Below, one piece after another: positions 1 to 11,943 of a DNA stretch of 64,000 nucleotides. The notes under the pieces are model-generated. The model was not told where the DNA came from, did not search any database, and saw only the letters and a program-made list of their open reading frames with translations. Origin of the DNA: Larus michahellis (taxonomy: Eukaryota > Chordata > Aves > Charadriiformes > Laridae); the NCBI RefSeq assembly GCF_964199755.1, contig NC_133896.1:90938215-91002214 (forward strand), read 5' to 3'. Position 1 is the stretch's first letter; each line of letters begins with the position of its first letter. The position numbers and the translations under genes were made by a program.

Positions 1-108
1 CTCACTAAGAACATGCACAATTTTGCTTGGTCTGGATGATATTATTTCAAGTTCTCCATTTCTGAATAACCCCTTTTGTATGGAGGCAACTGTGTCGCTT
101 AAACTCAC

Positions 109-284
109 CACAGTGTTGCCCTCAACTCCAGCCAGTTTGAATGGAGTAAGCCCCTCATTGTTAGGAATCAATTCAAGTGATCCTGGTCCCTCTTTGTTCC
201 TGTCATAGGAAAGTATCAGGCTGTACATGTGGCAGGCAAATGTCTTATTAGGTTGGAGAACCAGGATGTGAAGAACAGTGTTAC
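109..284 (-). CDS. TRPV6: TRPV6 coding exon 6 (ankyrin repeats 5-6), last exon in window
   Basis: Residues 198-256: [18 protein letters not shown]... to ...[14 protein letters not shown]. The acceptor is TTTCATAG|GTAAC and the donor is ACTGTG|GTGAGT, leaving phase 0. The remaining 108 bases to the window edge are intronic; the next exon should begin near the sequence before the first transmembrane helix. Confidence 0.95.
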
Positions 285-3200
285 CTATGAAAGAAGCAGA
301 TCAGATAAAGTATAGGGAATAGCCCAGCCCTGTGCAAAGGCTGGCAAGTGACTGATGCCAATAACAGACCAGTGGCTTTCATTTTTCTCACATCCCTCAT
401 CCCACAGCTGTTTGTAATGAGAGAAAAATATGTGCATGCACAAATGTCAGAGTCGGATTTAAAGTGTCCAGATCCACTGTATGCAATTCACTAGGCCCCA
501 CAGCACATACCCAGGTAATCTTGGGCTCTAATGTCAGCTCCACTTTCAATAAGCAACTGTACGATTTCCTCATTTCCCACACAGGCAGCAAATGATAAAA
601 CATGCTCTCCTGCAAAGAAAGGAATGGGGAGAAACAACATTAAGACCTCAGGAGGCAGGAGAGGTTGAAGCATACTGAGGGAAAGCTATCCATGCTATGA
701 AGCCAGAGGTTATGAAAGGAAAAGTTACTTTAAGTAACCTGCAGATTTCCTGCCCCCTTCCTCATCTTATTTGCCCCACACAACACTAAAAGGAAGGAGT
801 ATTCTTTTCAGAGTATTCTTTTTCTATTCTTCGTAAGAAGGTTGACAAGTAAGTTGCAGCATAGGCTGTTAGGAAGAAATTAAATTATAATTCTTATGCA
901 ATATATATTTTTGTATACATGCAAATATATAAAATGGGTATGATTTATATATTTATATTTATGTAGTACTTACATACTCAGGTGGAATCTTACTGTCTGC
1001 TAAAAGGGGTGTGACTGATGACACTTGGAAGCAGGAACCTCTGCTTATCCCGCTTAGATGGGAACTAAGCAAGCCTCCCTGATATTCCCTCATCACTCTG
1101 CCAGTTCCCTCCCATAACAGCAAGGGAAAAAGATAAGGCTGTACCGAAATAGAGAAGATTCTGGGAGCTGCACCTGAAGAAGTGCCCAGTGGCCCGTGCT
1201 GTGCAAGCATTGGCCCCTCTCTTGAGTAAAGCCTTCACCAAAGTGACGTTCTGGTTCACTGCTGCAATGTGGAGAGCTGTCTGCCCTGTAAGACACAGAA
1301 ATAAAACCTTGACTTCCAAGAAAGCAGCTTGAGGCTGATCAGTAGCCTGCAGTTCATATTTCACTCATGGTAAATTTAATTTTTTTGGAACTTCATCCAT
1401 AGTGGCTATAAGATGTAGCTTTGAAGATATCCCTCTTACGTGCAGAAGGTTGGACTACAGATTTTCCAGAGGTCCCATTCTATTTAAACGTTTTATGAAT
1501 TCATGAAAACTGTCTTCACAACCTGCCAAAAAAACCCAACAGGATGCCCTTTCTAGATTTTTTCTGGGGAAAAACAAGACATGCCACACTCTTCCAGGAA
1601 GCACACTGAAAGCTCATGTCTCTCAGAAAGGACTATACTTTCCTTCATGGGACATGAAGGCGAGGTCAAGACAAAGCTGCCAAAGATGACTGTCTCTAGT
1701 CCATCAAACTAGGTATTAGAATTTTTAAAACCCCATCATTACTATCTTAGTGGTTTCAGGATTCTGTCTGGCATTTCTCTGTAGTCAATGAGAACCATTC
1801 TTTAAAACCTGGCTCAGAGTCCAGACTCAAAAGCAGTGGCCACATTTGCTTTCAATCCCTATTCTTTGTCAACCAAAGAACCAGTTTTTCTCCTTTCAGA
1901 GGAGATCGGGTAGGTGTCCCCGTTGTTACACATGACTATGGCAGAAAGCAAACTGTACATATCCTTGCAATTCCACTATAGCCAACAGGCCCACCTGTGG
2001 TTAAGAGTTTGTCAATTACATATTTGCACGTTTGCACATGTATGTACTTTGTTTTAATATAACTCCAATTTAATATAATGGTCAGGAACTATTTGTATGT
2101 TGGTTTTGCTATGTAACAGTTTAGCAATATATTGAACCAGGAACAGTATAAGCCACTTTCCTAAATGTACAGGTAGTACTTCCTCCCTCCCCCTGCAGAA
2201 AATCCTGCCTATCCTCATTCCCTGAGACGTTACCTTCATACAGCTCTGATGTCATCCCCTCATTGACAAGGTCAGGAGCTGCTTCCATCAGAGTCACTGC
2301 AGCCTCCACATTATCATACAAGGCAGCTACATGAAGGGCAGTCTCCCCCAATGCACCTAAAGACAGTACAAGAACTATATAAGTTATCTAGACATTCAAC
2401 TATCTGGAACAAAAGCAGAAATAGATTTGTCAGAGTGGAGAACTATAGGAGTGCTAGATCCTTGAGTGCTGCTAGATACTGCTTCATCAGATGACATGGT
2501 AACGGGCATATAACTGCATAATCTCTGTCCTTCACCCCGTCAAAATCTGAAAGCTGTACAGACTCCTGGTGTTTGTAAGTGACAGCAGACATAGGCATGA
2601 AATGAAAGAGCACACAGCCCTTCCATTGATCACCTTCCACAGTAAACCACCTCCTTCAGCCCCTCCAGAAAAAAGGCCCATTCAAGCTGTAAACCTCTGA
2701 TCTTCACCACTCTTTTAGGGTTTGATGAGCTCTCCAAGTTAGAAAACTCACTTTGTTGCAAAGCTGCTGACATACAGTTAAGTAGTTTGAGTCTGCTAAT
2801 GCAAATGTTTTAGCAAACTAACAAGCATACTATTCTACTCGATGTAGCAGGCTCTTGCTTTCCACTGAAAGCCATTTGTGGGAAATAAGTGAGTTACCTC
2901 TCTGATAGATATCACATGTTCCGTCAGTGAGAAGTTTCCTAATGGCTGGGAGGTTGTTCTCTTTGGCAGCCTGGAGGAGTGGGGATTCCCAGATTCTGTA
3001 ATCAAGAAAAAGTGGCTAATAAGAAACACACTCAAACACATGGTGCCTCTCTCCGGAGCTAGCGTGGCCTTTGCTTGAGACAGTATATGTCTTCAACATT
3101 TTCACTGAAATGTCAGTAATGCACACCTACCATCTGAGGCATTTTTTGAATGCAAAAAAAAAAAAAAGAACGGCAAAAGCATACAAATGCAGTGCTTAAA

Positions 3201-6200
3201 CCCCAGGTAGTTCATCTTCTCCTGATTTACTAATGCTTAGCCATATGGTGGCAGCAGAGGGAAATAAAGAAGCGAATAACCAAAATGTTTCTGGTTCATA
3301 TAGCCCACATTTTGAAGCACAGAAGATAGTGAAGGAGGGGTCATTTGGTACCCCTCCTGCCAGTAGGCGAGTTATCTCAGGAGCCAGAAAAAGCCAGTAT
3401 TTTTTTTTACACGGCATGATAAATTTAAAAAAGGTTGGCATCTGAATGGATGGAAAAGAAAACGTACAAACAAGAATTCCAGCTGTTTCATAGCAACACT
3501 TCCTGCAGTATTATTAAAAGAATGAGTTCGGAAATGTTGTCCCTCATCATACAAAGTTATGAGGAAAAATTTGAAAGCTTAGCTGTACCATTTTTTTTTC
3601 TCTAATGCTGAAAAAATTGAGGAAATTGTTGAGAACTGAAAAGTATGCCTGTCCTGAGAAAGAGCATGCCATTGAACAAGTTCCAGACTGGAAATTGTTC
3701 ACTTATAATTGAAGAATGCCCTTGGGTCCTCCATGAGGCTCTGGGTTATTTCAGTAGATCTTTTGGGGCTTCTGAAGAATTAACAAGTATAGTCACCAAC
3801 CTTCACTTCAGCAAGGTCCTTTGATGCAAACAGCACGTCAAGGGAGGTGATCCTCCCTCTCTCCTCAACTCTGTTAAGGCCATACCTAGAGTCCTGTGTC
3901 TAGTTCTCAGTACAAAAGACATACGGAGCTACTGGAGGGAGTTCAGTGAAGGGCCACAAAGATGATTATGGGACTGGAGCATCTATCATATGAGGAAAGG
4001 CGGTGGAGCATCTATCATATGAGGTGGAACTGTTTAGCCTGGAGAACAGAAGGCTCGGGCAGGGTTCTTATCAATATGTATAAGTACCTGAAGGGAGGGT
4101 GCAAAGAATTACCTGCAATACCTGCTTGTTCAGCATCCCAATAAGCTTTGCCAATGCTCAAAATTATGGGTTGGCCACCCAAAAATCACAAAAAGTAGAA
4201 AAAAATCTACTAATGTGGGGTAAATATTTCTGTTATCCTCAAATATTTACAGATTTATCTTTTAATTCATATTTTTTTCAAAAATTCATAAAATTCATAA
4301 AAAGTGTTTTGGGTGGGTTTTTTTGATTTTTGTTTTTATACAGATAAAGGATTCTAAGTAGCCCAAGTTCAGGAACTAAAGATTTAAAAGGAAGAAAGAC
4401 CCTCAAACCCAAAGAAACAGCCTATGTTTCATGACTTTCAATACGAAATATAAAGAGATTCCTCTCTGTATAAACAGGATAAATTCGGGTTTAGATCTCT
4501 GTTCAGATGCAAATTTTGTGCTTTTACCTCACCTCTGCTTTCCTGTAGCGCAGATGTTTAATTTGTTCTTAATTATCTAGCATGGCTCAGGTCAAGCTGT
4601 AATGGAATAAGTCTAAGGAATACAATGACAAATTCAAGCTGATATGAACAAGAAGAAGGTCGGGACTCATTTTCCTACCAGCCCCAGTCTGTCCTTTTAC
4701 TACAATCTAACAACCACTAATAGACTGGATGTTAATCTCACACACACACACACACCCCCACACACACACCCACCCCCAAACAGGTGGGACAAAAACATTA
4801 GTCAAACCATATATCTGGAGATATATTCAATGCTTTCTCCTTGTTATGTCCCAGATTTCTTCCTTGTATTCTGGTATTATTTAGTAACAAGACTTTGGGG
4901 ATGCAGTTTATGGGGCAAATACTATATAAAGCAATAGGTGTTTTGCATTAAGTGATAACACTGATGTTAGAATGCATTATCTATGAATATAACTCTGTTA
5001 TAAGCCACAAGAAAACCCACATCAGAGAAGGAGAGAAAATAAATGGCCCATTGCACAAAATGTTTTCTCAGAACTTGTGCTTATTAGGTATAGGGTAATT
5101 TAATAATAAAACCATAGGAAAATGGGCAATATGAATTCTGTGGCTTACAGAAATATGTATTTCCTGCTTTGAATTATTCTTCTATGAACAATAGAATATT
5201 GAAGCAAAAAAAGACAATTCTTTGATATACCATTATCCCTGGCTTTAATCCACCTGAAAAGTACAAGTTCTGTACATCTATATAGCAGAAAGATGCTGAC
5301 ACACTTGAGAGAACTTGGGGCATAATGCATAACAAAGAGAAGTATCAAAATTACACAGACAAATAGGAATCATTTGACTAAGTAAATTAATGGGCATGGG
5401 CTACAAGTAATAGAAGGATAACTGAACATGATATTTATCATTCCATAAAGGGAGTGTTTCCTGTCACCAACATAACCACATTTTCTAAGTCACTAAAGAA
5501 AAACACTGAAGAACAGAGAAGAAATAAAAACATTCAGAATATAAAGAACCATCCTGAACAAGACAGGAAGCCATTCTGCTGTATTTTTATGTGTCTTTCA
5601 AATGCCTTGCTGTTTGGAGGAGTCTTCCTTCTTCAGCTTACTCACACATCAGTTGCGTTAGCTGCTAATTACAAGATGAGTTGATGCAAACATTGCGCCT
5701 AGGATCACACAAATAGGAACAAAACAAAGAGGCACTCTGAGCGAAAGTTGTAAGATTCAGTATCAGTGAAGCAAGCTTGCCACCTCTGCCATTATTTTGG
5801 CTGAGGAAGACTCTGTGTTCCTGGAGAATGTAAGTTTCAGAGGTAGGAAGTGGGAAGGAGGTGGGGTTTCAAAGTATAAACAGTGCTACAATTAATATGT
5901 TGATGCTTTACTGGGTAGGCCTTTATCCCTCAAGTGACCTCAGAAAGGAGGAAGGATTGGGTAAGAGACAGTGTGGGAGGACACAAACACAATACCTTTC
6001 TCACAAAATTCTCCAAAGTCTTTGTAAACAACTAATCAAATTACAAGCCTGCTAAGAGGGAGACACCTATAACTACTATACACAGCTTTCATAAATTTAG
6101 GGAAAAATTGTCAAACCTTTCTACTTATTGTAGGAACCTCCAACTGGGCTTAAAGAACCAGAGATCCCAGGCCAAAGAACACCACAGAAGTGTTCTTCAC

Positions 6201-9200
6201 ACACTGCCACTGAGGCCTCAGAGGTCCATGACTTACATCTTTATACCATATGCTTTTACTCTCATTTAATTTTCTGTCCCATAATTGGGGAAATGTTTTA
6301 CTCTCATTTAAAACATACCATTATAATTATCAACTCATTTTTAATATATAACAGCAATGTGGTGAGCATATAAATGTCAAGTACTAGGTGAGCCAAATTC
6401 ACTAATATAGAAAATAAAACAAAGTCACTTGAATCTAGAACCTCCAAAACATTTTAATTTCTTTAAATTCTGCATATCTAACCAATTTTCTTCCTGACCC
6501 ATCAAATGCAGCATGAATTTTACATTTTGAAACTCTAGTTCCTGTGTGTCAAAGTAGCAGCAAGTAACATCTCTAACTTAGACTCTTAACAGAGCTGCCT
6601 ACAGGAGATGCTTAGTTTTCATAAACTACCATTATGTCACTGGATTGACAGGGTGGCTTTCAGAGAATGATTCAGCAGAGACCTATTTAGACACTCTGAG
6701 AAGATAATTCAGCACACCTAAGTTAAGCTCCTGTTCTAAATCATTTTCTTCATCAGCTATGGAGTCAAGGGACACTGAGCTCCTAATTTAGTCAGCTAAG
6801 TTAGGTTAGTAACACTAGGCAGTGCTGATGTCACCTTATAGGATCAGTTTAGGATAAGCACAGCTACAGAGCTAACAAGTAGCTCTGATGGGCAATGAAA
6901 ACCACAACAGTATCCACCTGGAAGTGCTCCTGGTTTCTTCTTACTGAGCTAAGGAATGTAGCTGTGCATAGGCCTTGTCATGCATTCTTATCGGTCAGTT
7001 TTCTTAACAGATGATTCAACGATATGCTCAGGAAGCTGTGAGTTATTTTTCAATATAGTCACCTATACAAGGCAGGAACACTCGAAAATCCATTGTGAAA
7101 CATAGAGAAGATAGAATGTAGGTCAGATTCTGACTGAGGGAGTCATGTAAAGTAGTTTTAAACAAGATTAAGGATTTCACAAGCACTTTCTGCTGGTAAT
7201 ATGTACCCTTATGGATTTACGGCTTCTTAAGCACTTCTTTTGGAGTAGATACTGCTCATTGTACTTATGAAGAGATAAAGAATGCAAGGACAAGTCCAAA
7301 AGTCTTATTTATGTTATAAAAAGAAGAATTTGGATTTATAAGGTTTTTCTTTTAAAACAAAGAAATACGTTAAATATGTGAACTGTCTGGACAGCAACCA
7401 ATCTGAAGCTTCTTTTTCAAGACTGTGCTCACCAGAGGTGCAACGGAGCATCTCTTTCCCCTCTTTCCTTCCCTTCTCAGACTCTACTACTTGAGTATGG
7501 AATTTTCCTTTTGTTCGCTCAAGTTTAAGTTTGGCATCTTCCAGCTTCATGCTTTATCCCTAGCTATGTCAGTCGCTGAGGGTCTAAAGCAGTTCTTTCC
7601 TACTGAGCTATAAATTCATCAGCAGGATATAATTTCAGCTTTCTTTTTTTTTTCTGGTTGTGCTGTTCAACACTCTATCGTGAAATTTTTGAAGGAGACA
7701 AATCTTCTCCCTTCTTTCTGCTAGTATGTTTACGTAAATGCGTGCAAGACTTCGGGAAAGCAGAGGAGTGCTCAGAGGAAGCTAACCAGCCAGACAGAGG
7801 ATCAATGCAATCATCTCACAAGATGCTAAAGAATGAGTTAGGAATTAATAGTGCAAAGTGAAAAGGAGACAGATAACAGGGGCTTGGACAATCAACACAG
7901 GGACAGGGTCAGCAAATTTCTTCAGTACCGACAGCAAGACTCAGCAAATCAACTGGAACCTCTTGTGGATGTATGTTGAAGCCCCTTCAGCTGGCAATAA
8001 ACACAGCTTCTCTGGAAATAAATTTGGCAGGTTACTAATTGCCAATGCTACTAGACAAGAAACTGCTGGGAAGTCTTATCCCTTCATATATTTAGCTATC
8101 TACCACACTAAGCAATAGAAATATTGATCAGTTACTTCCAGCAGGGCAGTCTCCTTACATTAATCTCCTTTTTTTAATTCTGTATCTGGGACCATCCTAA
8201 AAATAATCTCATGGTAGAACTGGGTTAACAGTTCAGCAGATATTAGTTATTTTTTATTATCACTGAGTTATTCACAAAACAATTTTGTCCTCTGAAGCAT
8301 GACCTCATCCTGCATCAAAACTTCCAACCCTCTTCAATAGGGATTTTCTTGCAGTTTTATTCTAGATTGTGTTCCTCACCCTGTGTCTAATCAGTTTTCT
8401 CTAACACCTTTTTTACTTGGCATGGGGTTTTTTGTTGGTTGTTTTTTTTTCAGAGCACGAATTTCATACTTAGTGCTTAACATTACTAATGTTAATGTTA
8501 CAAGGAAACTTACAGCCAAGTTCAAGAAGACAAATAGCTTCCTAAATCTATGAGCTGAAGCCACGTCTTGGGCACTGAGGTCAGGTGTGTGTATGTCTGT
8601 GTATTGTCTGCTTTCAGGGTAAGCATAGCACTTCATTAATATGTCTGTGAGACTAAAGAAACACAAACAAGTTTGGAAACTAAAGCGAATATAAAGTTTT
8701 TTATTGTGACATGTTTGGAATGAACATAGTTCTCTGCAAGTTATGCAAATTGTCCCAAGCACCTCCAATGCATTATTTCTCATAGCACGGATTTCTCTAG
8801 TAAATTAATGTGTAAAAATGCTGTTTTGTTTTTTTTTTTTTCAAAAAAAATGTAATCAAGCAATGGTTCTTGCCTGATCTATTAGGCTGTGACAGGCATG
8901 TGATTCCTCTTCACATCTATCAGGCCTGAATTTTCATAAGTATTTATTTCCTTTTTCCCCATGATTATGAACTATGTTGGGTTTTTACGTTCATATACTC
9001 CAGGCTATGTAGATCCCAGAGTTTACTTCCAAAGATATTTCTAGAAAGGATATACGAGATGTGACCATTGTCCCTGGGACTCCACACTGAGCTACAGGCT
9101 GTTTAAAAAAGAGAGTCTTGAACAGAAAGAAACCAGCAGAGTTAGGCAAAATAAACTCCAAGTCCTCTTTAATATTAGGAGACTGTATCACATTTCCTGA

Positions 9201-11943
9201 ACCTGGGAAAAGTTATACAGTGCAGGATTAAGCCAAAGAAATCCCTCACTGTGGATAACGCTGAGATCAACTGCCAATAAGATTCAAAGAACTATTACTC
9301 ATGAAGACAGAGAATGAACAGCAATTCCAGCAAAGATGAGAACTACCAGAACAGTTAGCTTTCAGGTATTGTCATCACCAGTTTTAGGACAGGCAAATCC
9401 ATTGCTCTTCTCTTGCAGATTTTCTGTGTGCAGTCAGAGCATACTAGGTAAATAGTAACATGTTTACCACTGGTTTTCAATAAGATAATAGGAGAATTTA
9501 ATTGCTGCTTATTATTATATGTATTCCAGCACCATTAACACTAAGAAGAAGTCCAGCTGAAGCCACAGCACTGCAGTTCCACACAACAAAATGACAGGAT
9601 GAAGTAAAAGCACTCTTGGCTTTCAACAGTTTTTCCAGAAAAGCAAAGGGTTTGTAAGAGTAGCTGCCATGCACAAGTCACTGCAGAAGGTTTTCCTGTT
9701 GTGTTTTTCTATCTGTAAATAATTACGAATATGAAAGCAGTAAAACTGAATCCAGTCCTCTGCAAAATGTTAATTTTCTTTCTCCTCAAACTCTGAGCAT
9801 GTCTGGGGACAAGAAAGGAAAGGAAAGAGCAGGATGATAAGAGGGAGAAATGGTCCTGTCCCTCTTTAGGAAGACAGTATCCACACATTGGTACCATGTA
9901 ATTTCTGACCAAATATCAGAAGGCTAACTTATGTTAGTTGAAAACTGTGGGAAACATATAGACCTAAAACGGAAGGGAACAATTGTGTCCCCATGCAACT
10001 CTGCTTTCACAGACAATGATTTTGTGCACACTATGTGTGTTGTTATGCAGAGTTTTACAAAGAAACACAGCAATGGGGACCACTGGGGTTGCACTATAGT
10101 GATCTAAGAGAAGTTTATGAAGAAGGGTTTGTATGCCTAACAGTTTTGCTATTTTCCTCTATCAATAGCAACACACAAGAAGTTCATGGGCCTGCAGCAC
10201 ATGACTAATGAGGATTCTCAAGCAGAGTTAAGGTTGAACGGCAATCTAATAGCAGCCTATGTGAAAGGAAGTAATAGAAAGGAAGGGGCCAAACCCTCCT
10301 TGGTAACAGCAGATGGTAAAACAAGGGACTACAGCATCAAATGATGATTTTGGAGATTCAAGTTGAACATTAGGAAAAAAACCTTTTTCACTAGGAGGTT
10401 ACTACAACACCGTAACTGGTACCTAAAGATGCGGTGGAATCTCTGTCCTGGGAGGCTTTTAAGACTGAGCTACACAAAGCCAAAGCAAAGTGATCTATTG
10501 CTGGCAATAGTCCATCTTCAAGCGGAGGTTAGACAGGGACCTCCAGAGATCCCTTCCACATCTCTATCATCTAAAAATGTCAAGATAATGTTATAATTAT
10601 AAAAAAAATTAATATATTTAGACTTTTCTTTTGCACACATTCGTTTGGATATTACAGAATCTGATGAGAACTTATTTTTTAGTTACCTGTGATGTTTTTC
10701 ATGAACATACCAAAATGTATTCAGTTCTTCAGCTTTCTACGGAGACACTAGTGTTCCCACAGTCCCTCCCATTTTAAGTGTATTTAAATCCCACTGCTCT
10801 GAAGCAAAATAAAACAGGCTTTTGGTATTTGGTCAGAAGTTAAATGATGATATATGTAAGTTCTATCCCTAAAGACAGATATGTACATTTTTCCCTCCTA
10901 AGGGAAAATATCCTTAATATCCTACTTATTTCTATACATATATGTGTGTCTACATACATACACATGTACAGATAGATAGATTTTGGCCCACACAGCCACC
11001 TTTTTGTCCCCAGAGATGTTCACAGTTTCATGAGGAAAGAAAAAACAAATTTTACAAGGGACTGGAAGCAATTTCTTATTTGCGTACTGCAGTGGTTCTA
11101 CATGCAGAAATGACAAGGAACAATGAAAAACAGATTCAGCTGGATTGTCATGAATACTGCATTCCTGTATGTGGAGGGAGCAACCCTGCACAGGACTAAC
11201 AAACAGCCTTGATTCAGTATTTACATGTGAAAACAGAGGCAATCTTCTGGATAACGTAAAGTCTAAGAGGAGTCACTGTATGTGTTGACACCCGGGCCGT
11301 GGGGGTGAAAAACAGCAGTCCGGCCCAGGAAGTGACTGATCACCAGAATGTGGAGCAACATTAAGTCCACTCTATCCCACAGTAAGGGCAGCCTCTAGAG
11401 AGACAGAAAGCAGAATCCTTGCAAAATAGCCATCATTTCAGCTGACTGCAGCATAGATACCACACACAGTCTTAATAATAATTAAAAAAAACACAAGCAG
11501 ACGCTCATGCATTTTCTTGCGAGCTTTACCAATGAAGCAGGAAAGACAAGAGTATATGTTATTAATTTGTGACTGAAGTCCTGCACTCAGGGTAATTCAA
11601 TTGCGACCTAGTAAACCCACCTGTGAAAGTAGATAAGATTGGAACTCCAGAAGCATTCCATGTTGAAAGAAGAAATCTGATAGAGAAAAGTGCTCCAGGG
11701 CTGTTTAAAGTTTATCTACTGGCAGAAAAGCCTCAGGGGAAAGAGTGAGAATCAGCTACAGGGTGAGAGCTACAGAAGAAAGGGAAGACAAGAAGGCTGA
11801 AATTCACTGTACCTTTTCTGCTGGAGTAAGTAGATTTCATCCAGATGTTTATCCCAGGATTTTTTGCCTTGTAACTTCTCACTTAGTCCGTTCCAGATCC
11901 GGAAATAGAAGGGCTTTCTGTCCCCAAGTAAAGGTACCCCCAT
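109..11943 (-). CDS. TRPV6: Epithelial calcium channel TRPV6 (TRPV5/6 type), 5' part, six coding exons
   Basis: Minus-strand gene running off the left edge. Exons in transcript order: 11813-11943, 2898-2995, 2234-2356, 1145-1285, 511-609, 109-284. Every junction is GT-AG and the phases agree (2,1,1,1,1,0), giving 256 codons from ATG to the end of the ankyrin domain. The family forms tetrameric, highly Ca2+-selective, constitutively active plasma-membrane channels for epithelial Ca2+ uptake; the cytosolic ankyrin repeats seen here take part in assembly. Diagnostic stretches close to mammalian TRPV6: [70 protein letters not shown]. The six transmembrane helices, pore and C-terminus are outside the window. 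TRPV5 and TRPV6 are close paralogues and the N-terminal part alone does not separate them; TRPV6 is chosen because birds are generally annotated with a single TRPV6-type gene here. The family call is near certain; the paralogue name is less so. Confidence 0.93.
511..609 (-). CDS. TRPV6: TRPV6 coding exon 5 (ankyrin repeat 4)
   Basis: Residues 165-197: [16 protein letters not shown]... to ...[10 protein letters not shown]. The acceptor is CTTTGCAG|GAGAGC and the donor is CCTGG|GTATGT. The LSFAAC and GADIRAQD motifs are hallmarks of the TRPV family. Confidence 0.96.
1145..1285 (-). CDS. TRPV6: TRPV6 coding exon 4 (ankyrin repeat 3)
   Basis: Residues 118-164: [13 protein letters not shown]... 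to ...SSQNLLYF. The acceptor is CTTACAG|GGCAG and the donor is TTTCG|GTACAG. It includes the ARATG loop and the LLYFG finger region between repeats 3 and 4 that typify TRPV5/6. Confidence 0.96.
2234..2356 (-). CDS. TRPV6: TRPV6 coding exon 3 (ankyrin repeat 2)
   Basis: Residues 77-117, [16 protein letters not shown]... to ...MTSELYE. The acceptor is CTTTAG|GTGCA and the donor is GAAG|GTAACG. Leu occupies the position of Met in the mammalian GAMGETALH motif. It matches the second ankyrin repeat of TRPV6 closely. Confidence 0.96.
2898..2995 (-). CDS. TRPV6: TRPV6 coding exon 2 (ankyrin repeat 1)
   Basis: Residues 44-76: [14 protein letters not shown]... to ...CDIYQR, the first ankyrin repeat. 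The acceptor is TTGATTACAG|A and the donor is GAGAG|GTAACT. Phase 2 in and phase 1 out fit exons 1 and 3. Confidence 0.95.
3840..4110 (+). mobile_element. CR1 LINE fragment in TRPV6 intron 1
   Basis: The plus strand carries recognisable CR1 landmarks in order: the GGAGGTGATCCT start, AGTCCTGTGTCTAGTTCT, GGAGCTACTGGAGGGAGT, AAAGATGATTA, GTTTAGCCTGGAGA and ATAAGTACCTGAAGGGAGG. It is 5'-truncated and also lacks the CR1 3' tail. It carries an internal 21-bp exact direct duplication (3975-3995 and 4004-4024) absent from the normal CR1 layout. It lies antisense to TRPV6. Confidence 0.85.
4739..4777. repeat. (CA)n microsatellite, interrupted
   Basis: A run of CA dinucleotides interrupted by short C runs, inside TRPV6 intron 1. 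Confidence 0.95.
8404..8657 (-). other. Exon-like ORF with a hydrophobic segment inside TRPV6 intron 1
   Basis: On the gene strand a pyrimidine tract and TTTAG acceptor (near 8658) precede an open frame of about 85 residues: [13 protein letters not shown]..., then [20 protein letters not shown]..., a lysine-rich tail and a stop. A consensus donor GCT|GTAAGT falls inside the hydrophobic segment, right after LFVFLNLA. So it could be a terminal exon (stop used), an internal cassette exon of about 140 nt, or chance. It matches no TRPV part and no family I can name. No upstream partner exon is identifiable, so it may be a pseudo-exon. Confidence 0.2.
10180..10580 (+). mobile_element. CR1 LINE 3' region in TRPV6 intron 1
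   Basis: CR1 landmarks in order: ...GGAGATTCAAGTTGAACATTAGG, TTTTTCACTAGGAGG, GGTGGAATCTCTGTCCT, TTTTAAGACTGAGCTACACA, TGCTGGCAATAGTCC, GACCTCCAGAGATCCCTTCC, then a decayed terminal octamer region. It is antisense to TRPV6. Confidence 0.85.
11813..11943 (-). CDS. TRPV6: TRPV6 coding exon 1 (start codon, residues 1-43)
   Basis: ATG is the complement of 11941-11943, with G at -3 and G at +4. The exon reads MGVPLLG... and ends ...IYLLQQK plus two bases of an Arg codon, before the donor AAAAG|GTACAG. The ending LLQQK(R) matches the end of mammalian TRPV6 exon 1 and joins exon 2 (IWESPLL) in frame. An in-frame TAG lies at 11968-11970, 24 nt upstream, so this is the only AUG start in the contiguous leader. 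The residues before LLQQK are poorly conserved, as expected for this N-terminal helix. Confidence 0.88.

Larger units (their letters stand above)
2996..11812 (-). other. TRPV6: TRPV6 intron 1 (8.8 kb)
   Basis: An AT-rich intron between coding exons 1 and 2. It holds a CR1 fragment (about 3840-4110), a CA microsatellite (4739-4777), an exon-like ORF on the gene strand (8404-8657, entered separately) and a second CR1 3' end (about 10180-10580). I see no other coding or RNA gene; the many short ORFs lack splice context or family similarity. Confidence 0.85.

Noticed and set aside
8404..8657. Identity of the intron-1 ORF with LLCFC1, because of an FLNLA stretch resembling CFNLAS
   Set aside because: Only three residues match, it lies inside TRPV6 on the wrong strand compared with mammalian LLCFC1, and the flanking motif residues are absent.
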